Counted from the stretch's first letter, positions 37,326 through 48,570 are shown. The stretch: 64,000 bases of DNA from Nymphaea colorata (GCF_008831285.2 NC_045146.1:23389703-23453702), one strand, 5' to 3'. Notes: generated from the sequence alone by a model not told the origin. Made by a program: numbers and translations.

Positions 37326-38290
37326 TTGAACGTGTCTAACTTCATCTCCCTGAACTTGACGTACAACAACATTATTCTATGGAGGACGCAAATTCTGGCT
37401 CTCATTGAAAGTCAAGGCAAGGAGGGTTTCTCAACGGGGTCGACCCTTGCTCCACCAAATAGCATCGTTGATCCTGCTGATCCGCAAAAGCTCATCTCCA
37501 ATCCAAAGTTTGAATCATGGCGTTGATCAGATAGTCTCGTCAAAGGATGGATCACTGGTACGTTATCTGAAAGTGTTCTTGGTTTGGTCGTTAGACTCAA
37601 CTCTTCTCAAGAGATCTGGTCCACTCTCATTGACGCTTTTGCTCAAGAATTTCAAGAACGGGGTTTCCATCTTACTCATGCTTACGACATGCAAAAAGGG
37701 TGATGATGCCCTTGAAGTCTATGTCGGCAAGTTCAAAGCCATATGTGATGACTTAGCCACTATAAAAAAATCTGTTGGGGATAAAGAAAAAGCCTTTTGG
37801 CCTTCTCCAAGGATTGGGAAAAGGCTATGAGCCTTTCGTTATGGCCATGCTCAAGCCACCAATTCCTTCGTACAAAGAACTGGTATCTCTCTTGCAAAGT
37901 CTAGACGTAAGAAGTAAGTTTTTTAACTCTGACGACCCGCCTCAAGTTGCCTTCTATGCTGCCCAACGTGAAGCCCAGAGCAAAACTTAGGGTATGTTTT
38001 TTAACTCTCGAGGGTGAGGACGAAATAATAATAACAGAGGACGAGGAGGGTGATACAATTCCCTTCATGTTGGAGGAAACACTACAAATCCCTCCCAGAA
38101 GTCCAACGATGCAACGAGTTCTTACAAAGGTGTCATATGTCAGATCTGGAACAAAAGAAACCACTCCGCTATGAAATGCTATATCCGTTTCAATCATTCT
38201 TTTCAATCAGAAGATGCAACTCAAGCAATCGTAGCTCTCACTACCAACGATCCACAAGAGTCAGGATGGCTGGTTGACACTGAAGCTACT
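37326..38290 (+). pseudogene. Copia gag and protease remnant, several frame breaks
   Basis: The Gag start (LNLTYNNIILWRTQILALIE) stops at 37526. Later pieces lie in other frames: YVGKFKAICDDLATI and YEPFVMAMLKPPIPSYKELV. A zinc knuckle at 38138-38179 reads CQIWNKRNHSAMKC, where the second Cys of the C-x2-C-x4-H-x4-C pattern is Trp. The protease site near 38276 reads DTE instead of D-S/T-G within GWLVDTEATAHM. At least two frameshifts and two lost key residues make it inactive. Confidence 0.85.
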
Positions 38291-38621
38291 GCACATATGA
38301 CAGGAGATGCAGGTAAACTCAACAATCTTTCTCCTTATCTTGGTTCGAATACAGTTATTGTTGGAAATAGACAGCATGTCCCAATCATGCACATTGGACA
38401 AGCTGACATTCTCCAAACTTTTGTCTTAACGATGTTCTTTATGTTCCTCGGCTCACTAAAGATCTTATCTCGGTTAGCAAATTAACTAATGATTTTGAAT
38501 TCACATCTGGCATATTAAAGGATAGGAGGACGAGCAGAATAATGGCCACAAGAACTGAACAAGGTGGTCTCTATGAAGTGAACAATGATAGTCATCACAA
38601 AGCATTCTTTTCATCTCGCGG

Positions 38622-38975
38622 GTGACTGAAGACTCTTGGCATGCACGTTTAAGACATCATCAATCTAGTGTTCCTTCCTTTTTGAAAAACAATAAATATA
38701 TTAATGTTCTGTCTAATGGTCCTCTTTCAGTATGTGCTAGTTGTCAAATGGGAAAATCTTGCAAACTGCCATTTATTGAGAAAGATGATAATGTTTTTCA
38801 GCAGCCATTGGAAAAAATTCACAGCGATCTATGGGGACCGGCATCGGTTCAATCATATGTCATTTTTGTCGACGACAATAGTCGATTCACATGGTTTTAT
38901 CCATTAAGACATAAATCTGTTTTCTTTGAAGCTTTCATTCATTTTCATAAAAAGGTTAGGAACCAGGACAACCAT
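38622..38975 (+). pseudogene. Copia pre-integrase and truncated integrase
   Basis: WHARLRHHQSS with a later CASCQMGKSCKLPF gives the HHCC-type zinc-binding start of integrase. The core then begins: IHSDLWGPASVQSY and FVDDNSRFTWFYPL carry the first catalytic Asp region. Similarity stops at about FIHFHKKVRNQDNHLF, before the second Asp and Glu, where unrelated DNA begins. Confidence 0.88.
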
Positions 38976-38989
38976 CTATTCAATAACCC

Positions 38990-40440
38990 TCTTTGTAAGC
39001 CTTGAAGATCCCTCACAATTTTCAATACAGGACTAAATTTTTTGGAGTGTTACAATCTACCTTCCTTTAAGACACACACGTCCACACATGTGGGACCCTA
39101 AGTCCGAGTGTGGAATCGGCTCTCTTTGATGTAGTTCCTAGCTTGCAGCCTGAAGTTGCTTTTGCAGTTTCACCACCAACTTTATCCTCTCTTTTCTTAG
39201 ATGACCTTGAAGTTTCATGAACTTTGCTTCCTTGTTTCTCATCTTCACTGGCTACTGGACCCTCTGCTTGTGTCAGTCTTACCAGATGATTTACTTGTCT
39301 TGCCTTCCTTAGATGTTTTGACTTCCAATAAGCTAGGCAGTTTATTTGTCTTGCCTTCCTTAGGTTTGTTTCTTACTCAAAGAACCAAGTGATCTAGACT
39401 ATTGTTTATTTTCAGGCTTCTCGACTGCCTTTTTCTTTTCTAAGTTTTTGGTATCAAGATGACTGTTGCTAATTGGTTTCTTGGCATTTTTGTCCTGCCT
39501 ATCACCAGTTTCTGTTTCTGGGGATTTTTGTGATGTTTTCTTTTCACTTGGCCTAATGCGCGCTTGTTGGGAGGCAGCAGAGATTCTTGATTTTCTGCTC
39601 TTGATTTCCTCGTTGTTCTAATAGTTGAAGTTACAAGCGGCTTTGCAATATCAGCCTTCATAGTTTTTCTTGAACTAGAAGGGCTAGACACACTTCAATT
39701 CTTGCTTGCCGTCACCCTTGTAGACCACCTCAAACTAAAAGAACTAGACGCCAACAAAGATGCCTTCAATCTCTTCATAGTAGTTTGCATTTCCTTCCAA
39801 CCACCACTGCTCCTCCTGGAACTTGCCTCCTGTTCATAATTTTCGACTTGATCTTGTTAGCCTCGACATTTTTTTTTTCATTGTTCTTCCAACAATTCAA
39901 GCACAGAGAACCTGCATCTCAAATGTGCAACAAGAGTAAACTTCATCTGTTGCCCCTTTAAACTCTCTCATGCAATCCTATATCTCAGAGGTCGCACGTG
40001 CATAAAAAATTGTAGAGGCAGATTCAACAACAAGCTGTCTCAGCTCCAAAGTCGTGACACATACGACCCTTTCACTGTATTATCTTTGGCAATCTTCCCG
40101 CCAGGTTCCTCCCGATCCTACCGAACCCATGCTGGTCGTTGCTGGTGGTAAATCAAGAGAGAGTTGACCTGGTGGGCGAAGGGAGGTGCGGCTCTTACAA
40201 CCATTAGTGAGTACAGAAATTGAGTAATGGGTGTTGGGTGGAAATTCGAGTAAGATTGGATGTCGGGTCAAGTATTTGGTACTCAGTCCAAAATGGCTTG
40301 GTCGAGCTTTGGTTTTGGCTTATCTAGCCAAAACTAATCAGCCCCAACCCAACCCGCAAAAAAATGGGGCCCAGGTTGTGGGCCCAATGAGGCCCGATAG
40401 ACCATATCACTAGAAGATCCACGACAGGATACAACACTTA
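38990..40440. other. Foreign DNA replacing the copia integrase end and reverse transcriptase
   Basis: No copia similarity is visible here. On the minus strand a Lys/Ser/Arg-rich frame (39440-39691, SSPSSSRKTMKADIAKPLVT) continues upstream in a related frame past a stop toward 39830 (SSGGWKEMQTTMKRLKASLL). This looks like part of a host gene transcript in reverse orientation, but I cannot name the family. The part 40080-40420 is GC-richer and non-coding. Whether this is gene capture or a later deletion and insertion is unresolved. Confidence 0.5.
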
Positions 40441-40464
40441 TCTAGGAGAAAATTGCATTTCTAG

Positions 40465-40848
40465 GAGTGCGAAGAAACAATCCACTGTTGCGCGATCCAG
40501 CGCCAAAACAGAATACCGTTCCATGGCATCTACCGTTGTAGAATTAGTTTGGCTTCTACAGGTTGTTTGAGACATCGGCATTAAGATCACTAAAGCGCCT
40601 ATTCTTCAATGTGACAATGTTAGCGCTCTTTATCTAGCAAAAAATCATGCCTTTCACAATCGATCAAAACATATTCAAATTGATTATCACTACGTGCGAA
40701 AAATGACTACTTATAGACGACTGATTCCCAGATTAGTCAACTCTCATAATCAAATTGCTGACATATTCACCAAAGCCTTGGGGAAAGTTCAATTTTTTGG
40801 CTTACATGACAAAGTCAACGTCATAAGCCAATTTTGTTTGAGGGGGCA
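40465..40848 (+). pseudogene. Copia RNase H remnant and polypurine tract
   Basis: Reads KKQSTVARSSAKTEYRSMAS, then an in-frame TGA after WLLQVV, then ITKAPILQCDNVSALYLAKN, HNRSKHIQIDYHYVR and NSHNQIADIFTKAL. These are the RNase H1-like motifs at the copia pol C-terminus. GAGGGGGCA at 40840-40848 is the polypurine tract that primes plus-strand synthesis. Confidence 0.88.
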
Positions 40849-41309
40849 TGTTAAAGAAGAACGTTCCAATCATTACGAGCTCACCAACGACAGTTGTGAA
40901 CAGCTCATGCCAAATTCAAATTCTTCCAATCTGGCTAATGACAATCACAATGGAAAGCTGGCTAACGGTGGAACGCTTGCCAACGACAGTTATGGCAAGC
41001 TTAATTCAAGTCCCTCCAAGATGATTAATGATAAATCAAACAACTATGTAAAGTTCATCTTGAATTCAAATGGCTGCAATCATGAAACACTCAAATCCAA
41101 CATTTCCGACAGTTACAGCAATTGAAAGCTCAATCAGAAGGCACACACTATTGTGATCGTCAAAATCTAGTGCATGATTGCCAACTTGAAACGGTAGGAG
41201 GAATAATTAGACAAAATCCTCCAACGATTGCTTGATGATTCTTGCAGTTTCAAACTGTTGTTTGTATTGTAATCACATACATGAGACTAATTAAGGAAAA
41301 ATAGCAAGA
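40849..41309 (+). repeat. Copia 3' LTR, truncated
   Basis: Starts TGTTAAAGAAGAACGTTCC and aligns with the 5' LTR as far as AGCAAGA at 41309. The last ~111 bases of the 5' LTR (37136-37246) have no counterpart; an A-rich sequence follows. No target-site duplication could be confirmed. Confidence 0.85.
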
Positions 41310-44300
41310 TCAATCAAAATTAATAATAAAAGGAAAAAGAAAAACTTTCCACAAAATCAGATTTAGTTTCCCATGCTTATCGTTGTCAAGATTATAGGAA
41401 TTTCAATTATTGAAGCTCGTTCTATGCATTGTGTAACCAATGCTCATGATGACCTTCCATGGTGAAAAACCATGCATGAAAGCAAGTTTTTCATTGTTTG
41501 TTCTCATTTGCTCTGCTTTTTTTATATTTTTTCAACATATGAAGATGACATATGCGGTCTTCATGCATCAGCCCGTGATTTCTTCGGCTACATACGAGTC
41601 TTTGCTTGAATTGACTCTCCAAAAAAGCTGATCGCCATGAAAAGAGCTGAGGCGCTTGTGCAAACAATTGTCAAAGGCTAAACTTGTGGAAAGCAACAAT
41701 TATTATACACAACATAGGAGATGATTATATTAATTCGGGGACTTAAAATTCATGAAAAGATTGTCCAGAAGAGTATGTGAGATGGACCTAAACCACATGA
41801 AAATGATAAGGAGACTATACTCAACAAGATTCAGCAATTAGCTTTTCTTTTCAAAAATTAGATTCGTAGATAATTAGGGGTATAGACACCCTTTCACTTG
41901 TTGAGGCAATTAGTACAACCTCTTAACCGGGTATGTAGTTGAAGCTATTGTTAGTTAGATCCTCTGCAGGGATGTCTGCGACGTGACAATAGTGTAACTG
42001 GGAGTTCCACCCTCTTCCATTAGGTACAAGTCCAGTGTTCGACACATACTAAAGTTTGACAGAACAATAAGCAATCACTCGGAAAACAGAAAAGTGAGAA
42101 GTTGGTGTGGCCACTCTTCCCTCCCATGTGAAAGCAGCCATCTTTCTACCTAATGTCCACTTAGAAAGTTTGAGCGTGAAACTCGGTTACTATTGTAGAG
42201 TCTGCTCAATCCAGTTGTCAGTTACTGAATTTTATACTCATGAAGAGACTCTTTCTCTCTCTCTTGATTGTTTTTAACCACGTTGATTGTGAAGTAATGG
42301 TATTTTGTTTTTAATTCCAGTTCCCCACTTTACAACGACGTTTGTCATTTTTTTCTTTTAGTTTCCAAACGCATGCCCTCTTTTTCGGGAGGATTTAGTC
42401 ACATGACTCCTCTTACGTACATTACCATCCAAGGAAACCAGAATTGGTTAGTAAGCACTAAGCAAACAACATTTTATCGTCTCCTCCCATTCATTAAGAA
42501 GATAGTTATCTCCTTTCTGGCCAACATTTCTGCGGTTCTCATGCTCAACGACTTGGCGTTCACATAAACTAAGACATCCTTTTTCATCGTAGACATGATT
42601 ATAGAAAAGCTTAGACCATTGACTTTAATTCCTCTGGTACCATCCTCTTTATACAACAAATAAATTTGACTTCACAGAATTCTTAGAACTTTTCAGCATA
42701 GAAATTGCAATTGTATAGATAGTTCTGTGGGAAAACTTACGCCCAAACACGATGTTGTAAACACTGGCTTTCAAGAATTGACTGTGCCGAATTGGCCGCT
42801 TCAAATAGAAAAAAATATTTTTTTTTTACTTTTATTTATTTTGTTCAAAATATTGGCCTTCATATCGGCGGATACTTAAAGGCACCGAGTCGATGCCCAC
42901 CACGTTGTAAAGAAGGCTGTTAAAGGCCATGCGCAGGACATTGACATATAATATAGGTTTTATAAACTGTGCTCAAGCTCATTACTTGTGCAAGCTAAGA
43001 CTGTAAAGTGTACAGGGACAAGCTGGGGCTGAGAAGATACAGACAAGAAGTTTTCCTTTGGAATGCTCGTTTTTTTCCTTCTAAGAATAGATTCTTACCA
43101 AAAGTCATTCTTCACCCAGTTTAATAAAGTTGTCCTCCCGACCAAATTCAACTGCTTTCTTGATCATTTCAACATTTTATAATCTGAAGGATGGACTTGC
43201 CCTGGGTAAGAATTAAACAGAATATGATTGTTAAAAAACTTGAAAGGATCAGATGCATGAATCTCAGAAATGAAAAATCAACTCAGCACGCTAATGTCCA
43301 CTTATTGTTGACAGTAGGATGTTATTAACCATAGCTGTATAGACAAGGAATAATATAATTCCCAGCAGGGTTGCAGCGGAAAGAATAATATAATTTCAGA
43401 CTGGTTGATTTGGAAGCAACAGGTTCTCCTTTCTCCTCTCTCCACAGGTTAATTTGAAGCATACTGAAGGAGGGATGACAATGAGCAAGCCTAATGGCAT
43501 TTATGAAATTAACACGGTATAACATAAGAGAGCACAAGAACGTACGGTCTTCCTCTGACGATTCATGCAAAACCTGTAGTTTCCTCTTATTGGTCATTAC
43601 TAAGTCGATTTATGTTAGACACGGACGTACTTTGAGAATGAAATATTCTTCTATTATTCATTTTAATGACCAGGCCGAGCCCTGACCATCATTTCCTGGC
43701 CAGAGCAAGATCCTGGGGAAGCTCAAAGAAGAAAATGCGGAGCTGGAACTTAATGTAGGTGTTCAACTTCAACACACTTGCATACGTGGTTTGTATAAAA
43801 GGTGATTTTAAACATTTCGTTGCAGTCATTGGGCTCACTCGGGGTTCTTAAGGCGCAAGACAATTATATGTTTTAGTTTACTGACATAATGAAAAAGAGA
43901 AATTCGCCCCCCACCGGCAATTTTGTCCTGATCATATTACAATCAATTTAAAAATAAAGGGAAAAAATGGATGTGGTTGAATTGAAATCATTATAATTTA
44001 GGGCCAGATATGATTTTATCCTCTAAGATTGTCGGCTTGCACATACGTTTTTCTAATACAAGCAAAGTCTTCTTTTTGTCTATAGCAGGTTCATTGCTCA
44101 CATAAACACAAAGTCCAATCATAGTGAAACAATAATCAGAATTTTACGGAGGTTTTTTGGTTCACACTCAATTTTCTGGTATCCTATTTCTGACAATGTA
44201 GTGCGTATTTCCTTAATAGAAAAATGATCGACCAAAGTAGCGTCTATTTCTTTTGGGAGAAACTGACAAGCCCCTTTGATGTCTTTAACTTGTATGAATA

Positions 44301-44830
44301 TGTATTTTAGAGGTTGAATGAGTATGAGACGAATACATTAAATACGCCCATTACAGGCGAATAAAGATTTTTCTGGTTTTTCCTTTTCTGTGTCCGAAGG
44401 GAGTAGGTAACTTTCAAGATCCAAAAACGTCCTCCACATGCCATATGCCAATGTCGACAAAAAAAATCTGCATGGAACGTAAAAGGATAGAGTTACCGTT
44501 TCCACTCCGTCAAGTTCCGGAATCTCCATCCACTGCATTTCGTCCTCCTTTTGGGCCTCAGTCGATGGCCTTATCCGTTCCGCAGTAACCCCTTCCATGG
44601 GAGCCTGCGCAGTTCAAATTCAAAATGGTCAGAAGCACTGAGCGCTACTTGAAATTCTTATTTTGTTTGCATAAAAGCCCGATAAAGGCAAGCGATTCGT
44701 GGCTCCAATCGATGACGCCAACGGTCACATGTCACTTCATGATAGTACATTGTGACTGATGATAAAGGCCAAGTAGGTTGTGTACATTCACAGAGAGCTC
44801 AGACGTCCCAATTCCTACCGACCATTATCT
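41310..44830. other. Spacer between copia element and LRR gene
   Basis: No convincing gene. Two exon-like signals are weak: a plus-strand segment 43703-43753 (GGCCAG|AGCAAG ... CTTAAT|GTAGGT, reading SKILGKLKEENAELELN), and a minus-strand frame ending near 44338-44598 (MEGVTAERIRPSTEAQKEDE) with a possible donor after GVET. Neither has recognisable neighbours. The rest is AT-rich without repeats that I can name. Confidence 0.4.
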
Positions 44831-44854
44831 CCCACTTTCAGTGACCACGTAAAC

Positions 44855-45070
44855 TAACAAGCATAGTTTAGTGTAATGGCACTTTCTATTATGTTGCATG
44901 TTGGATCTTCGTCAGCAGAACGGCGTAGAAATCAACAAGCATAGTTTAGTGTAGAGGCGCTTTCATCAGTAGACACAAAAGCAATACTACTACCGGAAAC
45001 GGGACTAGGTTCGAACTCCACCTAACCCATTTGTGAAAATACCACTTCCCAAAATTTACCACTTTCTAAG
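44855..45070 (+). mobile_element. SINE-like element with duplicated A-box segment
   Basis: AACAAGCATAGTTTAGTGTA occurs at about 44857 and again at about 44933, each followed by a near-identical GGC(A/G)CTTTC. The second copy is followed about 60 bases later by CTAGGTTCGAACTCCACC, a near-perfect polymerase III B box. Together they look like a tRNA-derived SINE with a partial head duplication, in the LRR gene's upstream region. Confidence 0.45.
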
Positions 45071-45600
45071 CAGCGAGGCCTCACCAGTCACCATGGTTCA
45101 TCATCTCGACCTCCATCCACCCCACTTTTTGTTGGAATGCGCACTCAATAGCTGTAAGTGGGAGCACTGATGACTGTCAAAAGTTGAAATTTTTGATGCG
45201 TTCATCGTTCTTTACTCGAATCCTTACCCCCACAATTACCCCCACAAAGCATGATGACGCCCCTAAACCCCTCATAGTTAAAACCATCACAGGTTGCTTC
45301 TGCACCACCGCGAAAGCTAAGCATCCTCCGTTCACCACCACCACTGAAACCAAGGCAAGCATCCTCGCTGCCATCATCACCGCCACCAAGCAAGCAACAT
45401 CCCCGCCTCAACCACCATCAAACCGAACATCTTTCTCCGCCACTGTCATTTCCAATCTGAACACTTTCTCTGCCACCGTTACCACCAAAGGGACATTCTC
45501 CCTCCCACCAGAGCAAAGGAAACGTTATTTGTGCTGCCAATATCATAAAAAAACAGAGACACACGCTCCCTCCCTCTCTCTCTCTACCCTCTGTGCAGTC

Positions 45601-47547
45601 ATGAATGTAAGAGCGCCGTCATCACCAGCAGCACCACCCCACCAACTATTGCTGCTGCTGCTGGTCATCCTCCAATTCTTGTTTCCTGTAGCGCACCAAA
45701 CTGCATGCAACGAGGCGGACAAGGCAGCGCTCTTGGGGTTCAAGTCAGGGATCGTGTCCGACCCTTCCAATCTGCTGGGTTCGTGGAACTCGTCAACCGA
45801 CTGCTGCGAGTCATGGGAAGGCGTCAACTGCAACTACGCCGGCCGTGTGGTCTGGCTATCCCGACCGGGACTCCTCTCCGGCGACGACTTTATCCTGGAC
45901 ACCTCAATGTCAGGGACCATTTCGCCCGCACTAGGCGACCTAGCCCACCTCGTCCATCTCGACCTCAGCGACCTCAAGCACCTCGCTGGGTCTATACCTC
46001 CCCCACTCGGCGAGCTCACCAGGCTCACTTTCCTCGACCTCCACGGCAATCGACTCACCGGAACCATTCCCGACTCCGTCGGCCGTCTCATACGGCTCCG
46101 GCAACTCTACGTGGGATTAAACCAGTTCACCGGCGAGATCCCGCCGGCAATCGGCAATATCCTAGCACTCACCGAGCTCGACCTTTCGGAGAACCACCTT
46201 ACGGGTGGTATTCCAGCGAGCTTTGGCGGTCTCGTCTCTGTGACCAAGCTCGACCTCCACGGGAACAACATATCTGGCGGCATTCCACCGGAGATCGGCC
46301 GGATGGCAGCTCTGTCTTACCTGGACCTATCAGGAAACCGACTTACGGGAGGAATCCCGCCAGAAATTGGAGGACTGTCGCGGCTTCGTCTCGCGTATCT
46401 CAACGGTAATCAGTTGTCTGGGAGCCTGCCGTCGTCCCTTTCTGGCCTGAGCGCGATCAAGTTCCTCCGTTTATCAGAGAACCGGCTCTCGGGCAGGCTG
46501 CCGGAATCAATCGGCTCGCTGTCGAAGCTCGAACGGCTGATCCTCGAGAACAATCGCATCACAGGAGCACTCCCGGAGGCGCTTGGCAGAGTCGTAACCC
46601 TCTCGGAGCTCTATCTCGCTAACAACCGTTTCAGTGGGAAGATTCCGGCAAGCCTCGGGAACTTGACTGGCCTCCAGACTCTTGACCTATCAAGAAACCG
46701 GTTGTCCGGCCCCATCCCGCCAGAGCTATCGGCATTGAAGGGGTTGCAGACACTCGACCTATCCTTCAACCCTCTCAACCTGCGAACTATCCCCGTCTGG
46801 ATCTCCAGTCTCGGACTCTTCCGGCTGCACCTTGCCGGAACAGGGCTCGTGGGTGCGCTGCCGGAATGGCTGTCAGCTTCGCCGCTATCAACGCTCGATC
46901 TCTCCAGCAATAAATTGTCCGGAGAATTACCTAATTGGATCGGAAACATGAGCACCCTCGCGTTCCTGAACTTCTCGCACAATTCCTTCCGCTCATCAAT
47001 CCCCCAATCTTTCAGAAACCTCTCGCTCCTGATGGATCTCGACCTCCGGTCGAACCGCCTTGTCGGGAAACTGGAACCCATCTTTCGAAAGTCGTTCGCC
47101 GATCCACTAGGTCGGTTCAATTCGATCGACATCTCGCATAATCGGTTCTCCGGACCGGTCGACGCCGATATCGGGAATCTCGAGAGCACGGACATGATCG
47201 AGAAGCTGGTGCTCTCTGGAAATCCCTTGAAAGGAAAGATCCCGCCATCCATAGGCAACATGAGCCGGTTGCGAGTTTTGGAACTCTCCGGGAACGGGCT
47301 CGTCGGAAGGATCCCGGAAGAATTGGGAAGCGCTAGGGAGTTGGTGGCAGTCGACCTCTCCAAGAACCGTCTGAGAGGGAAGATACCGGGGAGGGTGATG
47401 GGTTTGGTCAATCTGCAAAAGTTCGACGTCTCGGACAACCGGCTGAGCGGGAAGATACCTGCCTATAACAGGAGCTTCCCCGCTAAATGCTTCAGGGGAA
47501 ACCGCGGCTTGTGTGGGACGCCATTGCCGCCCTGCAGACGCTATTAA
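45601..47547 (+). CDS. Secreted leucine-rich-repeat protein (receptor-like ectodomain, no kinase)
   Basis: Intronless, 648 residues. It has a signal peptide (HQLLLLLLVILQFLFPVAHQ, about residues 14-33), an LRRNT_2 cap with paired Cys (ACNEADKAALLGFKSG, TDCCESWEGVNC), and about 20 plant-type extracellular LRRs with LxxLxxLxLSxNxLxGxIP from about residue 100 to 620. Several N-glycosylation sequons are present (for example NIS, NLT, NMS). It ends with a C-terminal cap (KCFRGNRGLCGTPLPPC) and stops three residues later: no membrane helix, GPI signal or kinase. ATG 45601 was chosen because the signal peptide follows it; the frame stays open 417 bases upstream to an ATG at 45184, but that part is Thr/Pro-rich and would bury the signal. 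Codon use is markedly GC-rich compared with the surrounding DNA. Such apoplastic LRR proteins act in defence, wall sensing or as co-receptors; no specific role can be given. Confidence 0.88.
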   Translation: MNVRAPSSPAAPPHQLLLLLLVILQFLFPVAHQTACNEADKAALLGFKSGIVSDPSNLLGSWNSSTDCCESWEGVNCNYAGRVVWLSRPGLLSGDDFILDTSMSGTISPALGDLAHLVHLDLSDLKHLAGSIPPPLGELTRLTFLDLHGNRLTGTIPDSVGRLIRLRQLYVGLNQFTGEIPPAIGNILALTELDLSENHLTGGIPASFGGLVSVTKLDLHGNNISGGIPPEIGRMAALSYLDLSGNRLTGGIPPEIGGLSRLRLAYLNGNQLSGSLPSSLSGLSAIKFLRLSENRLSGRLPESIGSLSKLERLILENNRITGALPEALGRVVTLSELYLANNRFSGKIPASLGNLTGLQTLDLSRNRLSGPIPPELSALKGLQTLDLSFNPLNLRTIPVWISSLGLFRLHLAGTGLVGALPEWLSASPLSTLDLSSNKLSGELPNWIGNMSTLAFLNFSHNSFRSSIPQSFRNLSLLMDLDLRSNRLVGKLEPIFRKSFADPLGRFNSIDISHNRFSGPVDADIGNLESTDMIEKLVLSGNPLKGKIPPSIGNMSRLRVLELSGNGLVGRIPEELGSARELVAVDLSKNRLRGKIPGRVMGLVNLQKFDVSDNRLSGKIPAYNRSFPAKCFRGNRGLCGTPLPPCRRY

Positions 47548-47739
47548 CATAGTAGATGTTTCTATTCAGGCTGAAGGGGATGGTCGTGTGTGTGTCCAAC
47601 TTCTTCTTCCACTTCTTCTTCTTCTTCCCCTCAGTCCCTTTTCTCTCCCTGGTTTGGCTTTGATAGCGAATGAGAAAGACATTTTGCATTTGAACACAAA
47701 TACTTTTTGGCGGGAATCCTTTTGGGTACGAGAGTCCCA

Positions 47740-47995
47740 GAGGGAATGGAAGATGACTTGTTTGATGAAAATGGACCAAAAATTTTAGAATCATGAATCA
47801 GTACAAGAAAAAATTTAGAATTTCTGGAATCGTAATTCCACCCCTTAATGGAATCATAATAGGAATTTTGATTCTCGAATGAGCTTATAATTCCATAACC
47901 AAAATTCTTTGTATAATAATACAATTTTCCCATCTTTCAAGAACAAGAACAATGATTCTAAAATTCTATTGATTCCAGGTGAATCAAATGCAACC
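47740..47995. mobile_element. AT-rich MITE-like sequence downstream of LRR gene
   Basis: ATTTTAGAATCATGAATC near the left and its rough complement GATTCTAAAATTCTATTGAT near the right, with TTGTTTGAT and ATCAAATGCAA outside them, form an imperfect foldback. A related AT-rich block (GGCATTTGATATATCTGGAA) is at 51285-51490. Borders are uncertain. Confidence 0.4.
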
Positions 47996-48570
47996 TTTTT
48001 GGTTTCCTTCTTACTACCTGCACGCCAACTACAACCGTCAACTGGTTTTCGGGTTTCAAATCTGAAAAGTGAAAATGCTAAGTAGCCCTGAGTCCCTTAC
48101 AGATCTACTTTTATTAATTACATTAAAAAAGTGCCAAATAAAATTTTTTATAGATCTTTATTTAACAAAACCAAGCTTTTCTTTTTTCATTTTATGAGAA
48201 CGAAAAGCTAAGTTTTCTTTAGCTACCAAAAGCTGCAAACATTTTATGTATCGAACCCATTTTTAATAAGCAATTCAAAGCCTATGTGCATTGCACTTAT
48301 TTTCAGGTGCAGGCTTCATCGTGCCATGTTTTCCAGAGGATTCTCCGTATGTAATGAGAAAATGGTAGCACTTGGAATGATTCAATGTGCAGTTGGGAGG
48401 AAAAAAGAAAAAGTCGGTTGTTTGGTTGCAGGGGAAACTTGGAACAGCTTATCCCGGTTTTGAAGGTGAAATTTTCATTTTGAGGGATCAACCTGTCCAC
48501 TTATTCGAAGGTGGATCAGGATAAAACGAGATAATCTTAGAGTGAAAATTCAATCCCTGATTGATTGAGG

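Larger units (their letters stand above)
36676..41309 (+). mobile_element. Degraded, rearranged Ty1/copia LTR retrotransposon
   Basis: In order: a 5' LTR (36676-37246), tRNA-Met primer site (37247-37259), a broken gag and protease region (37326-38290), the pre-integrase and start of integrase (38622-38975), about 1.45 kb of foreign DNA (about 38990-40440), RNase H (about 40465-40800), a polypurine tract (40840-40848) and a truncated 3' LTR (40849-41309). The reverse transcriptase and most of integrase are missing. The two LTRs differ at roughly one base in ten over the first 100 bases by eye, so this is an old insertion. The order protease, integrase, RNase H identifies the copia lineage. Confidence 0.88.

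Noticed and set aside
46611-47438. Long minus-strand frame (275 codons) opposite the LRR gene
   Set aside because: It is the antisense shadow of a GC-rich repeated coding region; the plus strand has the signal peptide, caps and LRRs.
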